Shown: positions 48,527 through 57,888 of the stretch, one piece after another
How the letters are laid out: every line of letters starts with the position of its first letter
Numbering within the stretch: the first letter of the stretch is position 1
Source: Natrinema halophilum
Lineage (GTDB): Archaea; Halobacteriota; Halobacteria; Halobacteriales; Natrialbaceae
Direction: 5' to 3'
Length of the DNA: 64,000 nucleotides
Assembly: GCF_013402815.2 (NCBI RefSeq)
Contig: NZ_CP058601.1
Span: 4,295,797 to 4,359,796, forward strand
Notes under the pieces: model-generated
Seen by the model: only the letters and a program-made list of their open reading frames with translations
What the model was told of the DNA's origin: nothing
The model's database searches: none
Position numbers and translations under genes: made by a program

Positions 48527-49129
48527 ATGACACGCCAATTTTTGAGTACACGAGTTGCGACAGCCGCGGTATTGATCTTGGCGATGGGCATGGGCGTCGG
48601 CGCGATCGCCGCGCCAGTCGGCGCGCAGTCAGCACAGGACCAGGCGGCGGACGCTGCGCAGAACGCGACGAACTCGACGCCGAAGAATCCCGCACTCTCG
48701 CCGAGTGATAATTTTCTCCAGCCGATCGACACGGAGACGAAGATAGTCGACTGGAGTTACCGGCCCGGAATGTTCACGATCACGGTCGAGGCCAACGCAA
48801 GTAAGCGTCTCTCGATGACTGAGGCGGGCAATTTCGAGGAAGGCACGGGTTCGTTCAACTATCGAGAGGTAAGGCTCGAGGAGGGGACGAACACGGTTAC
48901 GATGCCTGTGACGGATCGGCCCGGCGCGGGGGTTGCGCTGGCAACCCGTGACTCTCTCGAGCAGGGAACCGGCGCGTTCGTATCGGTCGGTCAGATTCAG
49001 CGGAACCCGTTTCGGAACTTCGGCGGAGAGACGGGGCTATTCAGCGGCGTTTTGCTCACGGTCGGATTCGCGGCGATCGGAGCAGCGTACGTCGTGCGGT
49101 CAGAAGATAGCGGAGTGATCGAAGCATGA
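48527..49129 (+). CDS. Secreted, C-terminally anchored protein of the virion block
   Basis: A 200-aa protein with signal peptide (ATAAVLILAMGMGVGAIAA), a short beta-rich ectodomain (FTITVEANASKRLSMTEAG) and a C-terminal membrane helix (GVLLTVGFAAIGAAYVV). It starts 2 bp after the spike-like gene and overlaps the next gene by 4 bp. Similar proteins lie in this position in betapleolipoviruses; role unknown. Confidence 0.65.
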   Translation: MTRQFLSTRVATAAVLILAMGMGVGAIAAPVGAQSAQDQAADAAQNATNSTPKNPALSPSDNFLQPIDTETKIVDWSYRPGMFTITVEANASKRLSMTEAGNFEEGTGSFNYREVRLEEGTNTVTMPVTDRPGAGVALATRDSLEQGTGAFVSVGQIQRNPFRNFGGETGLFSGVLLTVGFAAIGAAYVVRSEDSGVIEA

Positions 49130-49929
49130 GTGACACATCAACAACGTTCGGGGACTGGAAGGACCGAGTAACCTACGTCGTCGCCGAGGCCCAGCTGCTT
49201 GTCGCGGGTGGGTCGGTGTCGATCGCAATCCTGCTTGTCTGGTTGCGGCCCGAGATACCAGGTATCCCACCGATCGTTCACGGCTGGATAGCGGCCCTGA
49301 TGCTCCTCGGGCCGCCGCTCCTCGGTTTGTTCATCACCGGCGCGAAGCGGTTGAGGAATCGCAACATGGTCGACGTCTACCACATCAACGGGGTAGACGA
49401 TACTCGAGAGAAGTACTACGTCGAGCCCGGCGTGTGGGACTCGAAAACCGTCGAGGGGCCGGCACCGTATCGAGTCAACGGCGATGAGGCGTTTGAGGTT
49501 CGCGAGTTCGACTGGCACGCCGATCAGGGCGAGAATGGGACTCTCATCGTCACAGGATGCTATTTCTCGCAACTCGCAGATTCGAAGCTGATAACGGTGA
49601 AAGCGATGCTCGAGGACATCCACAGCGAGTTGATCGAAACGGCGATCGCCTACAACAAGATTCGAGGGCGGATATCGAAGATGGGCGTCGAGATCGAGCG
49701 GGACACGGTGAATTTCCACGTGGAGGCCGACGAACGTGGGCTTATGGGCCGGAAATCGTCGGTGAAGGACCGCTTCGAGGCCGCCGAAGACGATGCGCAA
49801 GATTGGTCGACCGACGAAATTAGCGACCTCGGAGACTATGAGCACGATTTTGATGCGACGGAGCCCGATCCGTCGCCGGTATCGTTCGATAACCAGCAGA
49901 CGGCAACAACAGACGGAGGACAGGAATGA
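49126..49929 (+). CDS. Membrane protein of the virion block with large cytosolic part
   Basis: A 267-aa protein with two N-terminal membrane helices (about residues 18-36 and 45-65) and a soluble C-terminal domain of about 190 residues ending in an acidic tail. No recognised domain. It overlaps both neighbours by 4 bp. Position suggests a membrane-associated virion or assembly protein. Confidence 0.65.
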   Translation: MSDTSTTFGDWKDRVTYVVAEAQLLVAGGSVSIAILLVWLRPEIPGIPPIVHGWIAALMLLGPPLLGLFITGAKRLRNRNMVDVYHINGVDDTREKYYVEPGVWDSKTVEGPAPYRVNGDEAFEVREFDWHADQGENGTLIVTGCYFSQLADSKLITVKAMLEDIHSELIETAIAYNKIRGRISKMGVEIERDTVNFHVEADERGLMGRKSSVKDRFEAAEDDAQDWSTDEISDLGDYEHDFDATEPDPSPVSFDNQQTATTDGGQE

Positions 49930-51293
49930 CATCACGACGCGGAGTGATCGGTAGTATCGTTGCGGGGCTATCGGGGTTAGTCTATCTGGCCCCGACAGAG
50001 GGGATAGACGGAGGGACTGGCGGGTTTGCGCCAGAACCAACAGCGTCGGTCAGCACGTCCGATCCGAAAAATATTGACTGGGAGTCGGCGACTCTCGTCG
50101 GCGTGCTCGAGTCGATCGACGCGGACTCCACGACGGTTTACTTCGAGTATTGGCCGAGTGGAACGTCAAGCGATCGGACTCCGACAAGCGGCCAGAGCCT
50201 CACATCGACACAGGAGTTTTCGCGCGGGATTGGCGGACTCGAGTCGAACACGTACTACGCAGTGCGGTCGGTTGCGGAGATCGACGGAGAAGAGGTTAAC
50301 GACGGTCAGACGATCGAGTTCAAGACCGAGCAGCAGCCGAGAATAGCGGTTGTGACGGATGCTGTTGATGTGACCTCAGATACGGAGGCGAATCTGGCGG
50401 GAAGTATCACGGAGATGGTGAATACGGGCGAGGCAAACGCGCTATTCGAATATCGAAAGACAGGGACAACTGGAGATACGGATTCGTCGCCACAGGTGCT
50501 AACAGGGCCGACATCGTACAATCAGACGATTACGGGACTTGATAAAGGGGCCGAATATGAGATGCGCGCGAAGGCGGTCGCTAATGACCGGGACGGAGTG
50601 AGCGATGTAGGGGACTGGATATCGTGGGTTAACACGTATCTCCCCGACAATTCGATGTTTTCGGACCCGATTTATCACTGGTGGGGAGGGTCGATCGCAG
50701 CCACCGATGGAGAAACGGTCAACTGGGACGACGGGTTGACAAACCTGACCGCGACACCGTCTGGAAGTCCGGTTTATCGGTCCGGCCATTCCGGGTTTGA
50801 TGCAGTTGAGTTCAGTGATACCAACCCGGACTATTATAGCTTCGAGTCAGACGGGAACCTACCAACCGGGCAGTCAGCCGTCTCATTTGCGGCCCTCGTG
50901 TATCTGAATGGAACTGACGATGAGACGATAGTGGGGTACGGAGCCCCAAACTCCGATGAGGCTATCTCAATGTCAGTGAGACAGAGCAGCGTTAGCATGT
51001 CAATCAAGGGATCGAACCGGGATGTGACCGCAGGATCACCAAGCACGGGACAATGGATCACCGTCGGAGGGTCCGCGAGTTCGGCATCCGAATTAGCGGT
51101 GTATCTAAACGGCGTGCAGAAATCGTCGTCGACCGTGAATGGCACACTAAACCTGCAAGACACGAACCGGAAAATCGGCTATCGGTACGACAATATTGAG
51201 CCGATGGACGGGTATCTTGGGGAGTTAATCATTTCGGGCGCAGACGAAGCGGAAACAGCGTTCAGCGACTATCACACCGACAGGCTTGGATAA
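49926..51293 (+). CDS. Extracellular protein with fibronectin-like and LamG-like domains
   Basis: A 455-aa protein. It opens with a twin-Arg-like signal-type N-terminus lacking a lipobox (SRRGVIGSIVAGLSGLVYLA). Two beta-sandwich repeats follow (about 35-135 and 138-215), with the fibronectin-type pattern GLESNTYYAVRSVAEIDG and GLDKGAEYEMRAKAVANDR. The C-terminal ~220 residues fit a LamG/concanavalin-like lectin fold (ISMSVRQSSVSMSIKG, GYLGELIISGADEAETAF). It may bind host glycans. It overlaps the preceding gene by 4 bp. Confidence 0.7.
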   Translation: MTSRRGVIGSIVAGLSGLVYLAPTEGIDGGTGGFAPEPTASVSTSDPKNIDWESATLVGVLESIDADSTTVYFEYWPSGTSSDRTPTSGQSLTSTQEFSRGIGGLESNTYYAVRSVAEIDGEEVNDGQTIEFKTEQQPRIAVVTDAVDVTSDTEANLAGSITEMVNTGEANALFEYRKTGTTGDTDSSPQVLTGPTSYNQTITGLDKGAEYEMRAKAVANDRDGVSDVGDWISWVNTYLPDNSMFSDPIYHWWGGSIAATDGETVNWDDGLTNLTATPSGSPVYRSGHSGFDAVEFSDTNPDYYSFESDGNLPTGQSAVSFAALVYLNGTDDETIVGYGAPNSDEAISMSVRQSSVSMSIKGSNRDVTAGSPSTGQWITVGGSASSASELAVYLNGVQKSSSTVNGTLNLQDTNRKIGYRYDNIEPMDGYLGELIISGADEAETAFSDYHTDRLG

Positions 51294-51295
51294 CA

Positions 51296-52462
51296 ATGAC
51301 CGACGATAACGACGTGCATGTGACGGCCGAGGCGCGCGAGCACCAGGACGGATTCGGCAAGCGAGAGAACCGAGAGGTCGCCGATCACGGAGGGATAGTC
51401 CGCGACGAACAGATATCTCGAGCCATGTCGATCCGGTCAATCCATTACGATCCGACCGAGGCCGATCGGCCCGGGGCTATGCCCGGACAGGTTCAAAACC
51501 TCGAAAAGCACGAGCAAATCCGGATGGTAGAGGGTACTGAGACCTTCCGTAAGGCGATGGAGAACGGAGATATCCCGTCAATCAAGCACATAGTCGGAGA
51601 CACGAGCAAGCGCGCAGACGTTTCGGGAATCAAAGCGATCGGAAAAATAGATGAATTAATCAACGGACCGGCCCCGGTCGTCGTCGTTTTGGGCGAGATG
51701 GGCGCAGGGAAGACGGATTTCGCTGGGCTGTTGGGCCAGCGGTGGCGCGCGCTCCAGGGCGGCGAGTCCCTGGTTGGATCGAATATCCGATCCTTGCAGG
51801 AACGAGATCGCTGGGTCGACGAACGGGGAGAGGTTAACGACGGCTGGATACCGGACTATCCGACGATGATGGACTGGGTTAAGCAGGACGGGAATCCGCT
51901 CGAGCACAGCCAGCGGCCGAAGCTCTTCATCGGCGATGAATTTAGTTCAGCGGCTAGTGGGACCGGCGCACAGGGCCACGAGACGCGGAAGAAGATGGGT
52001 CCTCTCGTGTTCAAGATCCGCAAGTACGGCGGCGCACTGATCTATATCGGTCACGACGAATCGTCAATCCATCCGATGCTATGGCGAGTCGGGAAGGTCG
52101 TCAAGAAGGTCAGCCAGAAGAAGGCGATCATCGCAGACGGGGTCAAGAACGGACAGCTAACCGGAATAGAGGGCGAGATCGAAGGTATCCCGCCGACTGA
52201 CTGGCGATTCAACACGGCAGAAGCATCCGATTGGTCATGGTCTAGATCGTCGGACGATGGAGAGCCTGAGATGGAAGAGGAGTCGGTTAAGATGGTCTCA
52301 ATGTGGACGATGGTAAACTGTCGAGAGCAGGGCATGAGCGCGCGCGAAACCGCCGAATACGTGCCCTACAGCCATGCTACCGTCAGTAATTGGCTGGAGG
52401 AATACGATAGCGGCGGAGAAAAGGCAGACTGGGTTAACAACGTCGAGGCTGCAATCGCATGA
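51296..52462 (+). CDS. P-loop ATPase of the virion block (VP8-like) with C-terminal HTH
   Basis: A 388-aa protein. Walker A is VVVLGEMGAGKTDFAGLL and Walker B is RPKLFIGDEFSSA. The C-terminal ~60 residues look like a helix-turn-helix (MSARETAEYVPYSHATVSNWLEE). Pleolipoviruses carry an ATPase at the end of the conserved block; its role may be in genome handling or assembly. It starts 2 bp after the LamG-type gene. Confidence 0.78.
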   Translation: MTDDNDVHVTAEAREHQDGFGKRENREVADHGGIVRDEQISRAMSIRSIHYDPTEADRPGAMPGQVQNLEKHEQIRMVEGTETFRKAMENGDIPSIKHIVGDTSKRADVSGIKAIGKIDELINGPAPVVVVLGEMGAGKTDFAGLLGQRWRALQGGESLVGSNIRSLQERDRWVDERGEVNDGWIPDYPTMMDWVKQDGNPLEHSQRPKLFIGDEFSSAASGTGAQGHETRKKMGPLVFKIRKYGGALIYIGHDESSIHPMLWRVGKVVKKVSQKKAIIADGVKNGQLTGIEGEIEGIPPTDWRFNTAEASDWSWSRSSDDGEPEMEEESVKMVSMWTMVNCREQGMSARETAEYVPYSHATVSNWLEEYDSGGEKADWVNNVEAAIA

Positions 52463-52625
52463 CTGCGACGGGTTGTGAATCTGTAAAGCGCAAGCGACCC
52501 CCCTTTACTATGGGCGGGGTCCGACAGGACCGCGCCCTACGGCCCATCGCCTGCCTTCGATGCGACGTCCCTCGCGGAGAAATAAATAAAAACGCGCGAC
52601 GTGCGCGTAACATGGGATATCTGAT

Positions 52626-53015
52626 ATGAGTTCGAATCGCTCGAAACGCGCGAATCACTTCGGGACGATTTGCGAGAAACGCATGGCGCGAAAGCGCCGA
52701 TTCTCTCTCGAGCGGTCATCATGGCACGATGCAAAATTTCAGAACGGAACGCCTGTCGAGATCAAGAGCACGATGCTTGAGCACGCCGATGGGCAGCCAG
52801 GTAACTGGAAGGTCTACCGGCAGTATCACGAGAAACTACGACGGAACGATGGCTGGTATTGTTTCGTCGTCTACCGAGCACATGGACGATCTGGCTGTAC
52901 GATTCTTCGGGATAAGATGGTCTGCTCGAGTGATCTTCCGCTACTCCGTTGGCATGGCGGTGGCGATCACCGCGGAACCGAGCAGGCGAAAATTTCGATC
53001 AACTCTGTTTTCTAA
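52626..53015 (+). CDS. Small PD-(D/E)XK nuclease-like viral protein
   Basis: A 129-aa protein. HDAKFQNGTPVEIKSTM contains the D..ExK active-site arrangement, preceded by a Lys/Arg-rich helix (GTICEKRMARKRR). Size and motif suggest a resolvase or nicking-type nuclease of the virus. Its stop overlaps the convergent gene by 4 bp. The promoter may include AAATAAATAAAAAC about 45 bp upstream, next to GCGCGACGTGCGCG. Confidence 0.7.
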   Translation: MSSNRSKRANHFGTICEKRMARKRRFSLERSSWHDAKFQNGTPVEIKSTMLEHADGQPGNWKVYRQYHEKLRRNDGWYCFVVYRAHGRSGCTILRDKMVCSSDLPLLRWHGGGDHRGTEQAKISINSVF

Positions 53016-53278
53016 TCGGTGTCGACGACAATCTCGGATTCGACTTCGAACGTCACGGCTCGTGTTGAATGTGTCTCGGCGATACCCTGGCGCTGCTTGA
53101 GCGTGTGGTCATTGCGTTCGAGGACGCTGCTGGCAGCCTGAACGAATTTCGAAATATCATCGCAGGCACTGACTATGGCTTTCGTCTTGTTGCAGTCGTA
53201 GAAGTCGACCGCTCGTTCGATCGCGTCTCGTCGATACGCGTAATCTCCGTCGGTCCTGATTCGCAAACTCGTGTACAC
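53012..53278 (-). CDS. Small DUF7692-like protein
   Basis: An 88-aa protein with strand-helix-helix layout: LRIRTDGDYAYRRDAIERAV, DFYDCNKTKAIVSACDDISK. It looks like a ribbon-helix-helix type regulator common in haloarchaeal viruses. It converges on the nuclease gene. Confidence 0.7.
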   Translation of the reverse strand: MYTSLRIRTDGDYAYRRDAIERAVDFYDCNKTKAIVSACDDISKFVQAASSVLERNDHTLKQRQGIAETHSTRAVTFEVESEIVVDTD

Positions 53279-53513
53279 AACCCCGAAATTCTAGTTTTTT
53301 CGACTCACTGGACGGCCCATTTCGGCCCGAAATCGGCGAAACGTGTCGGTCGGTTAGAGAGGAACGACGGTTCACATGGTGGATCGGCTCGAGATATGCA
53401 CACGACAAGTTGCGGCCCGTGTGCATAATCGAGGATCGAATTTTGTGGACGTGCAGCCTCAGGGGGTTGTGGTGTAGCCAAGTGAGATTTCGGTTGATTG
53501 TATGAAAACAAGG

Positions 53514-53924
53514 TCAATATCTACTTTGGCTGTCCATCCAAACTGAGAATAATCTAAGCCAAGGAATGAACGACCCAATTACCACCATCAGGGCACCGAA
53601 TACAGCCACCCAAAATCCACCAACATGTCCTCCGAACAGGAATTGATTCGCACCAATGGTTTCTAAAATCGCTCCAAAGAACCCCAATGGACCCGCAATC
53701 ACTGTTGCAGCTAGAATCCCAGCCAAGGTTATTATTCCTGGAAAGGACTCGAATAAGGCAAAAAATATCCAGAGGGTGAACTCAGTGGTTGCTTCAATGG
53801 TTTCTCGTGTCTCATAGATCGGTTGAAGCGCTTGTCCGAATATCACGAGCATGGTTGATACCACCGACAAAATTAGCGCATCCCGAACACGTTCTATGAA
53901 CGAATCGACTGGATGCATTCTCAC
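53514..53924 (-). CDS. Membrane protein, unknown
   Basis: A 136-aa protein with about three to four membrane helices (LILSVVSTMLVIFGQAL, FPGIITLAGILAATVI, FWVAVFGALMVVIGSF). AT-rich compared with the virion block; part of a second cargo patch with the GIY-YIG gene. Function unknown. Confidence 0.6.
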   Translation of the reverse strand: MRMHPVDSFIERVRDALILSVVSTMLVIFGQALQPIYETRETIEATTEFTLWIFFALFESFPGIITLAGILAATVIAGPLGFFGAILETIGANQFLFGGHVGGFWVAVFGALMVVIGSFIPWLRLFSVWMDSQSRY

Positions 53925-54059
53925 CTCAATTAAGATCCCTAATTATAAAAGAGGCGGTGTCATTCAAAGATCCTTTAATGTCGGCGGTGCGGAGACAGGG
54001 GGTTATTTTGGGCCTTGGCTTCAGCCACATTGATATGTAAGTCAACACACCGTTGGCAT

Positions 54060-54623
54060 ATGACCGAAATTGATTGGGCAAAGGTTCCACGCCGAGGTGG
54101 AGTCTATTGCATGTATGATCTGGATGAGACTCCAGTGTATGTAGGGTATGCATCTCAATCGGAGAGCAGGCACCTTGTATCCAGGCTACGGGAACATTTC
54201 ACACAACAGAACTCCAGCGTCGTCGCACACGGTAGAATTGATCTCCTCGATGTATGGTACGTTGATATCTGGACAACTCAGAACTGGAAATTAGCTGAAG
54301 ATCAGCTCATTGCGGCGTTTGATCCGGTTTTTAATCGAGGTGAACCAATGCCCGAAGTCGAGCCGATAGACGTCGATTCTCCTGATGAGACATTATCAAT
54401 TTGTAACGAGGAGGAGCGACGAACACGATTAAAGCCCTCAAACAGAATTCGATCGAAGATGGACCACATCCAGCGAATGGTTGACTCTGATCAAATCGCT
54501 CTCGATGCACTCACACGAGGAGAGCAGGATAGAATTGAATCTGCCCGTAATGCGGCAGATTATCATCTTTCAATTCTTCGGAAATCAATTGAGGACCACT
54601 ATTCGACTACCGAGAGTCAATAA
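54060..54623 (+). CDS. GIY-YIG domain protein
   Basis: A 187-aa protein. The N-terminus has GGVYCMYDLDETPVYVGYA (GIY-YIG type pair, as GVY..YVG), followed by the catalytic-type Arg in LVSRLREHF and the Glu in LAEDQLIAAFDPVFN. The C-terminal half is helical. The ATG before TEIDWAKV is chosen. It could be a homing-type or defence nuclease; AT-rich. Confidence 0.75.
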   Translation: MTEIDWAKVPRRGGVYCMYDLDETPVYVGYASQSESRHLVSRLREHFTQQNSSVVAHGRIDLLDVWYVDIWTTQNWKLAEDQLIAAFDPVFNRGEPMPEVEPIDVDSPDETLSICNEEERRTRLKPSNRIRSKMDHIQRMVDSDQIALDALTRGEQDRIESARNAADYHLSILRKSIEDHYSTTESQ

Positions 54624-54701
54624 TTGATATAGTGATTAATGCCAATTCCTTCTGAGATTGGGTTCACACTATTAGAGAAGGCTTCTGTCAGACCCTACGG
54701 C

Positions 54702-55013
54702 TTAGAACTCATCCAAACCTCTATTTTCTTCCTCTCGCTTTTCCTTCTCCATCTGTTGTTTTCGTCTTTCAAAAGGGCTAGGTAGATTCTCCCTGTTGGC
54801 AGAAATCAAAAGCGCACCAACCACATGGCCATTGCTACACTCCTCAGTGACCTTCTCATCGAAAGCGGGACCGCTTCGCATCGGCTCACTAGCAATCCCT
54901 GATCCGACCCTGTACACAAGCATCCCCCCAGGTATCTCTAATGGAACATACTCATCGCAGACTTCACACGTTGGTTCGATCGTTCGGCGTTCTCTATAAG
55001 CCACAATATCCAC
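54702..55013 (-). CDS. Hypothetical protein with possible zinc site
   Basis: A 103-aa protein with CEVCDEYVPLEIPGG and a later ECSNGHVVGALL, which together could bind zinc. The C-terminus is a charged helix (RRKQQMEKEKREEENR). No known family. Confidence 0.55.
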   Translation of the reverse strand: MDIVAYRERRTIEPTCEVCDEYVPLEIPGGMLVYRVGSGIASEPMRSGPAFDEKVTEECSNGHVVGALLISANRENLPSPFERRKQQMEKEKREEENRGLDEF

Positions 55014-55323
55014 CTACAGGAGGGTTTCAATTGAGTTGGGTTAAATCAACCTCTCACACCCCACCGTTTCGTGTGCTTCAACTGGAGACCCGCGGAAGTG
55101 AGGTGGGGGCGCTGTAATTTTTCGGCGCTGTCGCCTTGGCGACACCTGCCAAGGGGGCTTTCGCGCGAAGCGCGAAACGGCCCCGCAGGCGTTGCGGTGC
55201 GATCGCGGCGATCGCCACGGCTACCTCGACCGAATACAAACGAAGTTGTGAAAATCAGCTACAGATGAAAGTAGAGTTGTAGAAATGAAATAGAGGGGTA
55301 GCGTTGCCACTATCTTAGCCGTT
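55014..55323. other. Non-coding stretch with dense inverted repeats
   Basis: No gene supported. It contains the repeat cluster at 55130-55215 and, at 55260-55300, short AT-rich repeats of GTAGA/TAGAG type. Good candidate for the element's replication origin. Confidence 0.5.
55130..55215. repeat. Cluster of strong inverted repeats, candidate origin
   Basis: GTCGCC-TT-GGCGAC (55130-55143). TTTCGCGC-GAA-GCGCGAAA (55159-55177), enclosed by GGGG/CCCC and outer CCTGC/GCAGG arms that extend the hairpin to 55145-55189. Two GCGATCGC palindromes one base apart (55199-55215). They lie 109 bp past the stop of the putative replication protein gene. Confidence 0.8.
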
Positions 55324-56943
55324 TCAGCGATCAGCAACAGCGCCGACAAACCCCGTTTCGGTCCCACCACCGGGCGTTTTCCACGTCAGTTCCGCACCTC
55401 TCAGTACGGTCGGATCATTACCCGATCTGGACCACTTCTCGAGGGCTTCACTCGCCAGCGTCTGCACGTTCTCGAAGCTGTCCGACTTCAACCGAGAGAG
55501 AATCGTATCAATACGCATCCTACGAGGCTCGCCGTTATCATCGAACGAGAGCTCAGCGCCGTTCTCGGCGAGCCACTTTTGGAAGGGCGACGACTCAGCG
55601 ACGTGGTCAGCCAAGCCCATGAGGTGTTGCATCCGATCGGCGTAACTCTCGATCGCGTACTCGGCCGACTCGACGAGCGCTCGTAGTTCCTCACGGTACT
55701 TCCGGGCCCGGAACGACACATCTCCCTGGTCGAGCTCGAGGACGTCACCGAGATCACTGATTGCGCGGTAGATCGTCGCCGGATGCTTGCCCAACTGGTC
55801 GGCGAGATCGTCGACCGTTGCACCTCCATCGGTCGCAACTCGTTCAGTGACGTCTCGGGCGGTTTCGCCCATATCTCGAAGCGTGGTCATCAACAGGTGA
55901 TCTGACTTCGCCTCGAGGCGTGGCGTTGGATCTTCGTAGAGTTCGACTGACTTCTCTCGAGGAACCGCATCAAAGTGGTCGTCTGCAACGTACACGCCGT
56001 TTCCGTCGGGGCTGAGCGGAATGTCTTCCCAGTGAAGCGCATTCAGTAGCGTTTCCTCGATCTGCTCGGTCACCTCGTGTCGATCGGCCCATGCCCATGC
56101 CTCACCGGCGTTCAGCGACTTGTTGACCAGAACCTCCACTTTTGGATGGTACGATGGGTGATCCTTCGACACCGCGTCGGGGTCCTTCAGCTGGTATATC
56201 TCGAGTTTTCGGCCGTAGGTGTGACTTGGCAGTAACTCACCCGCCGACGTCGGATTCAGGAACAGCCGATTCTGGTGGTTGATCACCTCCTCGTTGTTGA
56301 TGTGCAACTCGGCTTTCACGCCCTCCAGGTCGGAGAGATAGTGAGCGACTTTCTGCAGTACACCGGCCGACGAGAGTTTCGAAGCCCATTCCCGTCGAAT
56401 CCTGACGTAGCGCTCATATGCCCACATTCGACTGGCTTCGTGGGGCTCGGTCCGAAAGTAGTCAGGATGAATCCGCTCGCCTGCATGCTCGAAAACGGCC
56501 GCGTAGAACTCCGATAGCAATTCGAGACCGCGCTCTGGTTCGATGTTACTCGTATGAAACTCGACGTCGATACCGTCGACTTCACCGACCTGATTTTCCC
56601 AGGGGAGCTGTAGCTTCTCGCCACTTTCCCAGTGGCGCATATTCGGAAACCGCGGCGAGATATTGAACGATGCTTTTCGCTCACCGCGCCCACGGCCCAC
56701 GATATCCCACTCGTAGAGACGTTCGGCGTTGATTCCGTCCGATAACCGCGGTGCGAACCCAGACTTGCTGTAGCGCACCTCCAGGTGCCACGGCTCGCCG
56801 TCGACCTCGGTATCGATCTCGAGGAACCCCTCGAAAGGCGGCCCGAGCATCACCGATGACAGTGCGTCGTATGGACCACGTCCCCAGTCGGGCCACTTCC
56901 AGCGGCCCTCGATCTCGTGCGGGGTCGTCTCGACCTGCGACAC
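55324..56943 (-). CDS. Putative replication protein with winged-helix C-terminal part
   Basis: A 539-aa protein. The first ~330 residues are an unrecognised alpha/beta region. Residues ~365-400 form a winged helix (ATVDDLADQLGKHPATIYRAI). The rest is helical. It is the last and largest gene of the six-gene operon and lies next to the inverted-repeat cluster. Elements of this kind encode a large replication protein here, so I infer that role; no catalytic motif proves it. Confidence 0.55.
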   Translation of the reverse strand: MSQVETTPHEIEGRWKWPDWGRGPYDALSSVMLGPPFEGFLEIDTEVDGEPWHLEVRYSKSGFAPRLSDGINAERLYEWDIVGRGRGERKASFNISPRFPNMRHWESGEKLQLPWENQVGEVDGIDVEFHTSNIEPERGLELLSEFYAAVFEHAGERIHPDYFRTEPHEASRMWAYERYVRIRREWASKLSSAGVLQKVAHYLSDLEGVKAELHINNEEVINHQNRLFLNPTSAGELLPSHTYGRKLEIYQLKDPDAVSKDHPSYHPKVEVLVNKSLNAGEAWAWADRHEVTEQIEETLLNALHWEDIPLSPDGNGVYVADDHFDAVPREKSVELYEDPTPRLEAKSDHLLMTTLRDMGETARDVTERVATDGGATVDDLADQLGKHPATIYRAISDLGDVLELDQGDVSFRARKYREELRALVESAEYAIESYADRMQHLMGLADHVAESSPFQKWLAENGAELSFDDNGEPRRMRIDTILSRLKSDSFENVQTLASEALEKWSRSGNDPTVLRGAELTWKTPGGGTETGFVGAVADR

Positions 56944-56945
56944 TG

Positions 56946-57254
56946 CTATTCACCTCGCTCGCTTTCTGCCTCCTGCTCGATCTCGAGCAAGCCGGTGAGC
57001 ACGGCGACGGGATTCCACCACGTCGCGCCCTGACACGGGTAGCAGACGTGTTTGAACGACGTGCAGTCCGTCGCCTCGAGCGTCGTTGGATCGGCCTGAG
57101 GGTCTTGGTCTATCTCCTCGAGGCTGGCCCGTTTGACACGGGTCCGCCCACACCCCACGCAGACGGCGTCGACGGGAATGCCGAACTGACCTGCCGCCGA
57201 ACTTGCTAACTCGGCTTCGAGGTCGCGACCATCCTGATCGGCGTCGACACTCAC
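56946..57254 (-). CDS. Zinc-finger-like small protein
   Basis: A 102-aa protein with VCVGCGRTRVKRASLEEID and HVCYPCQGATWWNP: two CxxC knuckles, probably one zinc. It lies 2 bp upstream of the putative replication gene and overlaps the nuclease-like gene by 4 bp. Confidence 0.7.
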   Translation of the reverse strand: MSVDADQDGRDLEAELASSAAGQFGIPVDAVCVGCGRTRVKRASLEEIDQDPQADPTTLEATDCTSFKHVCYPCQGATWWNPVAVLTGLLEIEQEAESERGE

Positions 57255-57772
57255 CGCCGATCACCCACGGTTACTGCCGGATCGACGCTTGCCGGGTCGA
57301 TGACGTGCGACCAGGCCAGTTTCGCGACCTCCTGTTCGGACCGTGAACCGTCGACATCGTACCACCGACCGGTTAGCAATTCGTCGACGAGCGTCGCCGG
57401 GACGATCGCCCTGGCGACCTGGGGCAACCCCGGCCGCGGCAGGTAGACGACGAACAGGTACATCCCGGCCGCCTCGAGCAGTTGTTCGTGCGCCGCTCGC
57501 CTCACGTAGAACCGACCGCGAGTCGACCGGCCACCGTTCCTCGTCTCGATCTGGCAGCCTTTGATCTCGATCGGAACGTCCGGCTCGACGAGAACGATCC
57601 CGTAGAACGGCAGTGACCGACTCGCTTCGAGGACAGCCGTCGTCCTGGCGTCGTGCCAGGTAGTCGTCCGATCACCAACGTACTCGAGTTCGTCGACAAC
57701 CTGGACGATCTCGGCCTCGAGGGCGTCACCGCTGGCTTTTGAACTCTCGAGCGCCGATGCTCGAGAACTCAT
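57251..57772 (-). CDS. PD-(D/E)XK nuclease-like protein
   Basis: A 173-aa protein. The motif VEPDVPIEIKGCQIETRNGG gives the D..ExK core, preceded by ASRSLPFYGIVL. FYVRRAAHEQLLEAAGMYLFVVY follows as the second part of the fold. Likely a resolvase or recombination nuclease of the replication operon. Both ends overlap neighbours (ATGA). Confidence 0.75.
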   Translation of the reverse strand: MSSRASALESSKASGDALEAEIVQVVDELEYVGDRTTTWHDARTTAVLEASRSLPFYGIVLVEPDVPIEIKGCQIETRNGGRSTRGRFYVRRAAHEQLLEAAGMYLFVVYLPRPGLPQVARAIVPATLVDELLTGRWYDVDGSRSEQEVAKLAWSHVIDPASVDPAVTVGDRR

Positions 57773-57888
57773 AGCGGTCCCTCCCGTGCGTCACGAACCT
57801 CGCGCGTACAGTCAGAACACAGTCGACGGAGCGCGTCGATTCGTTCGCCGCACCGCTCACACTTGTCGGACTCGACGAGACGGCTCAT
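57769..57888 (-). CDS. Micro-protein with zinc-ribbon motif
   Basis: A 39-aa protein, MSRLVESDKCERCGERIDAL then LCSDCTREV: two CxxC pairs 12 residues apart. It overlaps both neighbours by 4 bp, which supports it as a real gene despite its size. Confidence 0.72.
   Translation of the reverse strand: MSRLVESDKCERCGERIDALRRLCSDCTREVRDAREGPL

Noticed and set aside
52510..52628. Possible 37-aa protein ending in ATGA overlap with the nuclease gene at 52626
   Set aside because: It has a CxxC pair and a coupled stop, but it runs through the AT-rich AAATAAATAAAAAC stretch that looks like the nuclease promoter. Evidence is balanced, so it is not called.
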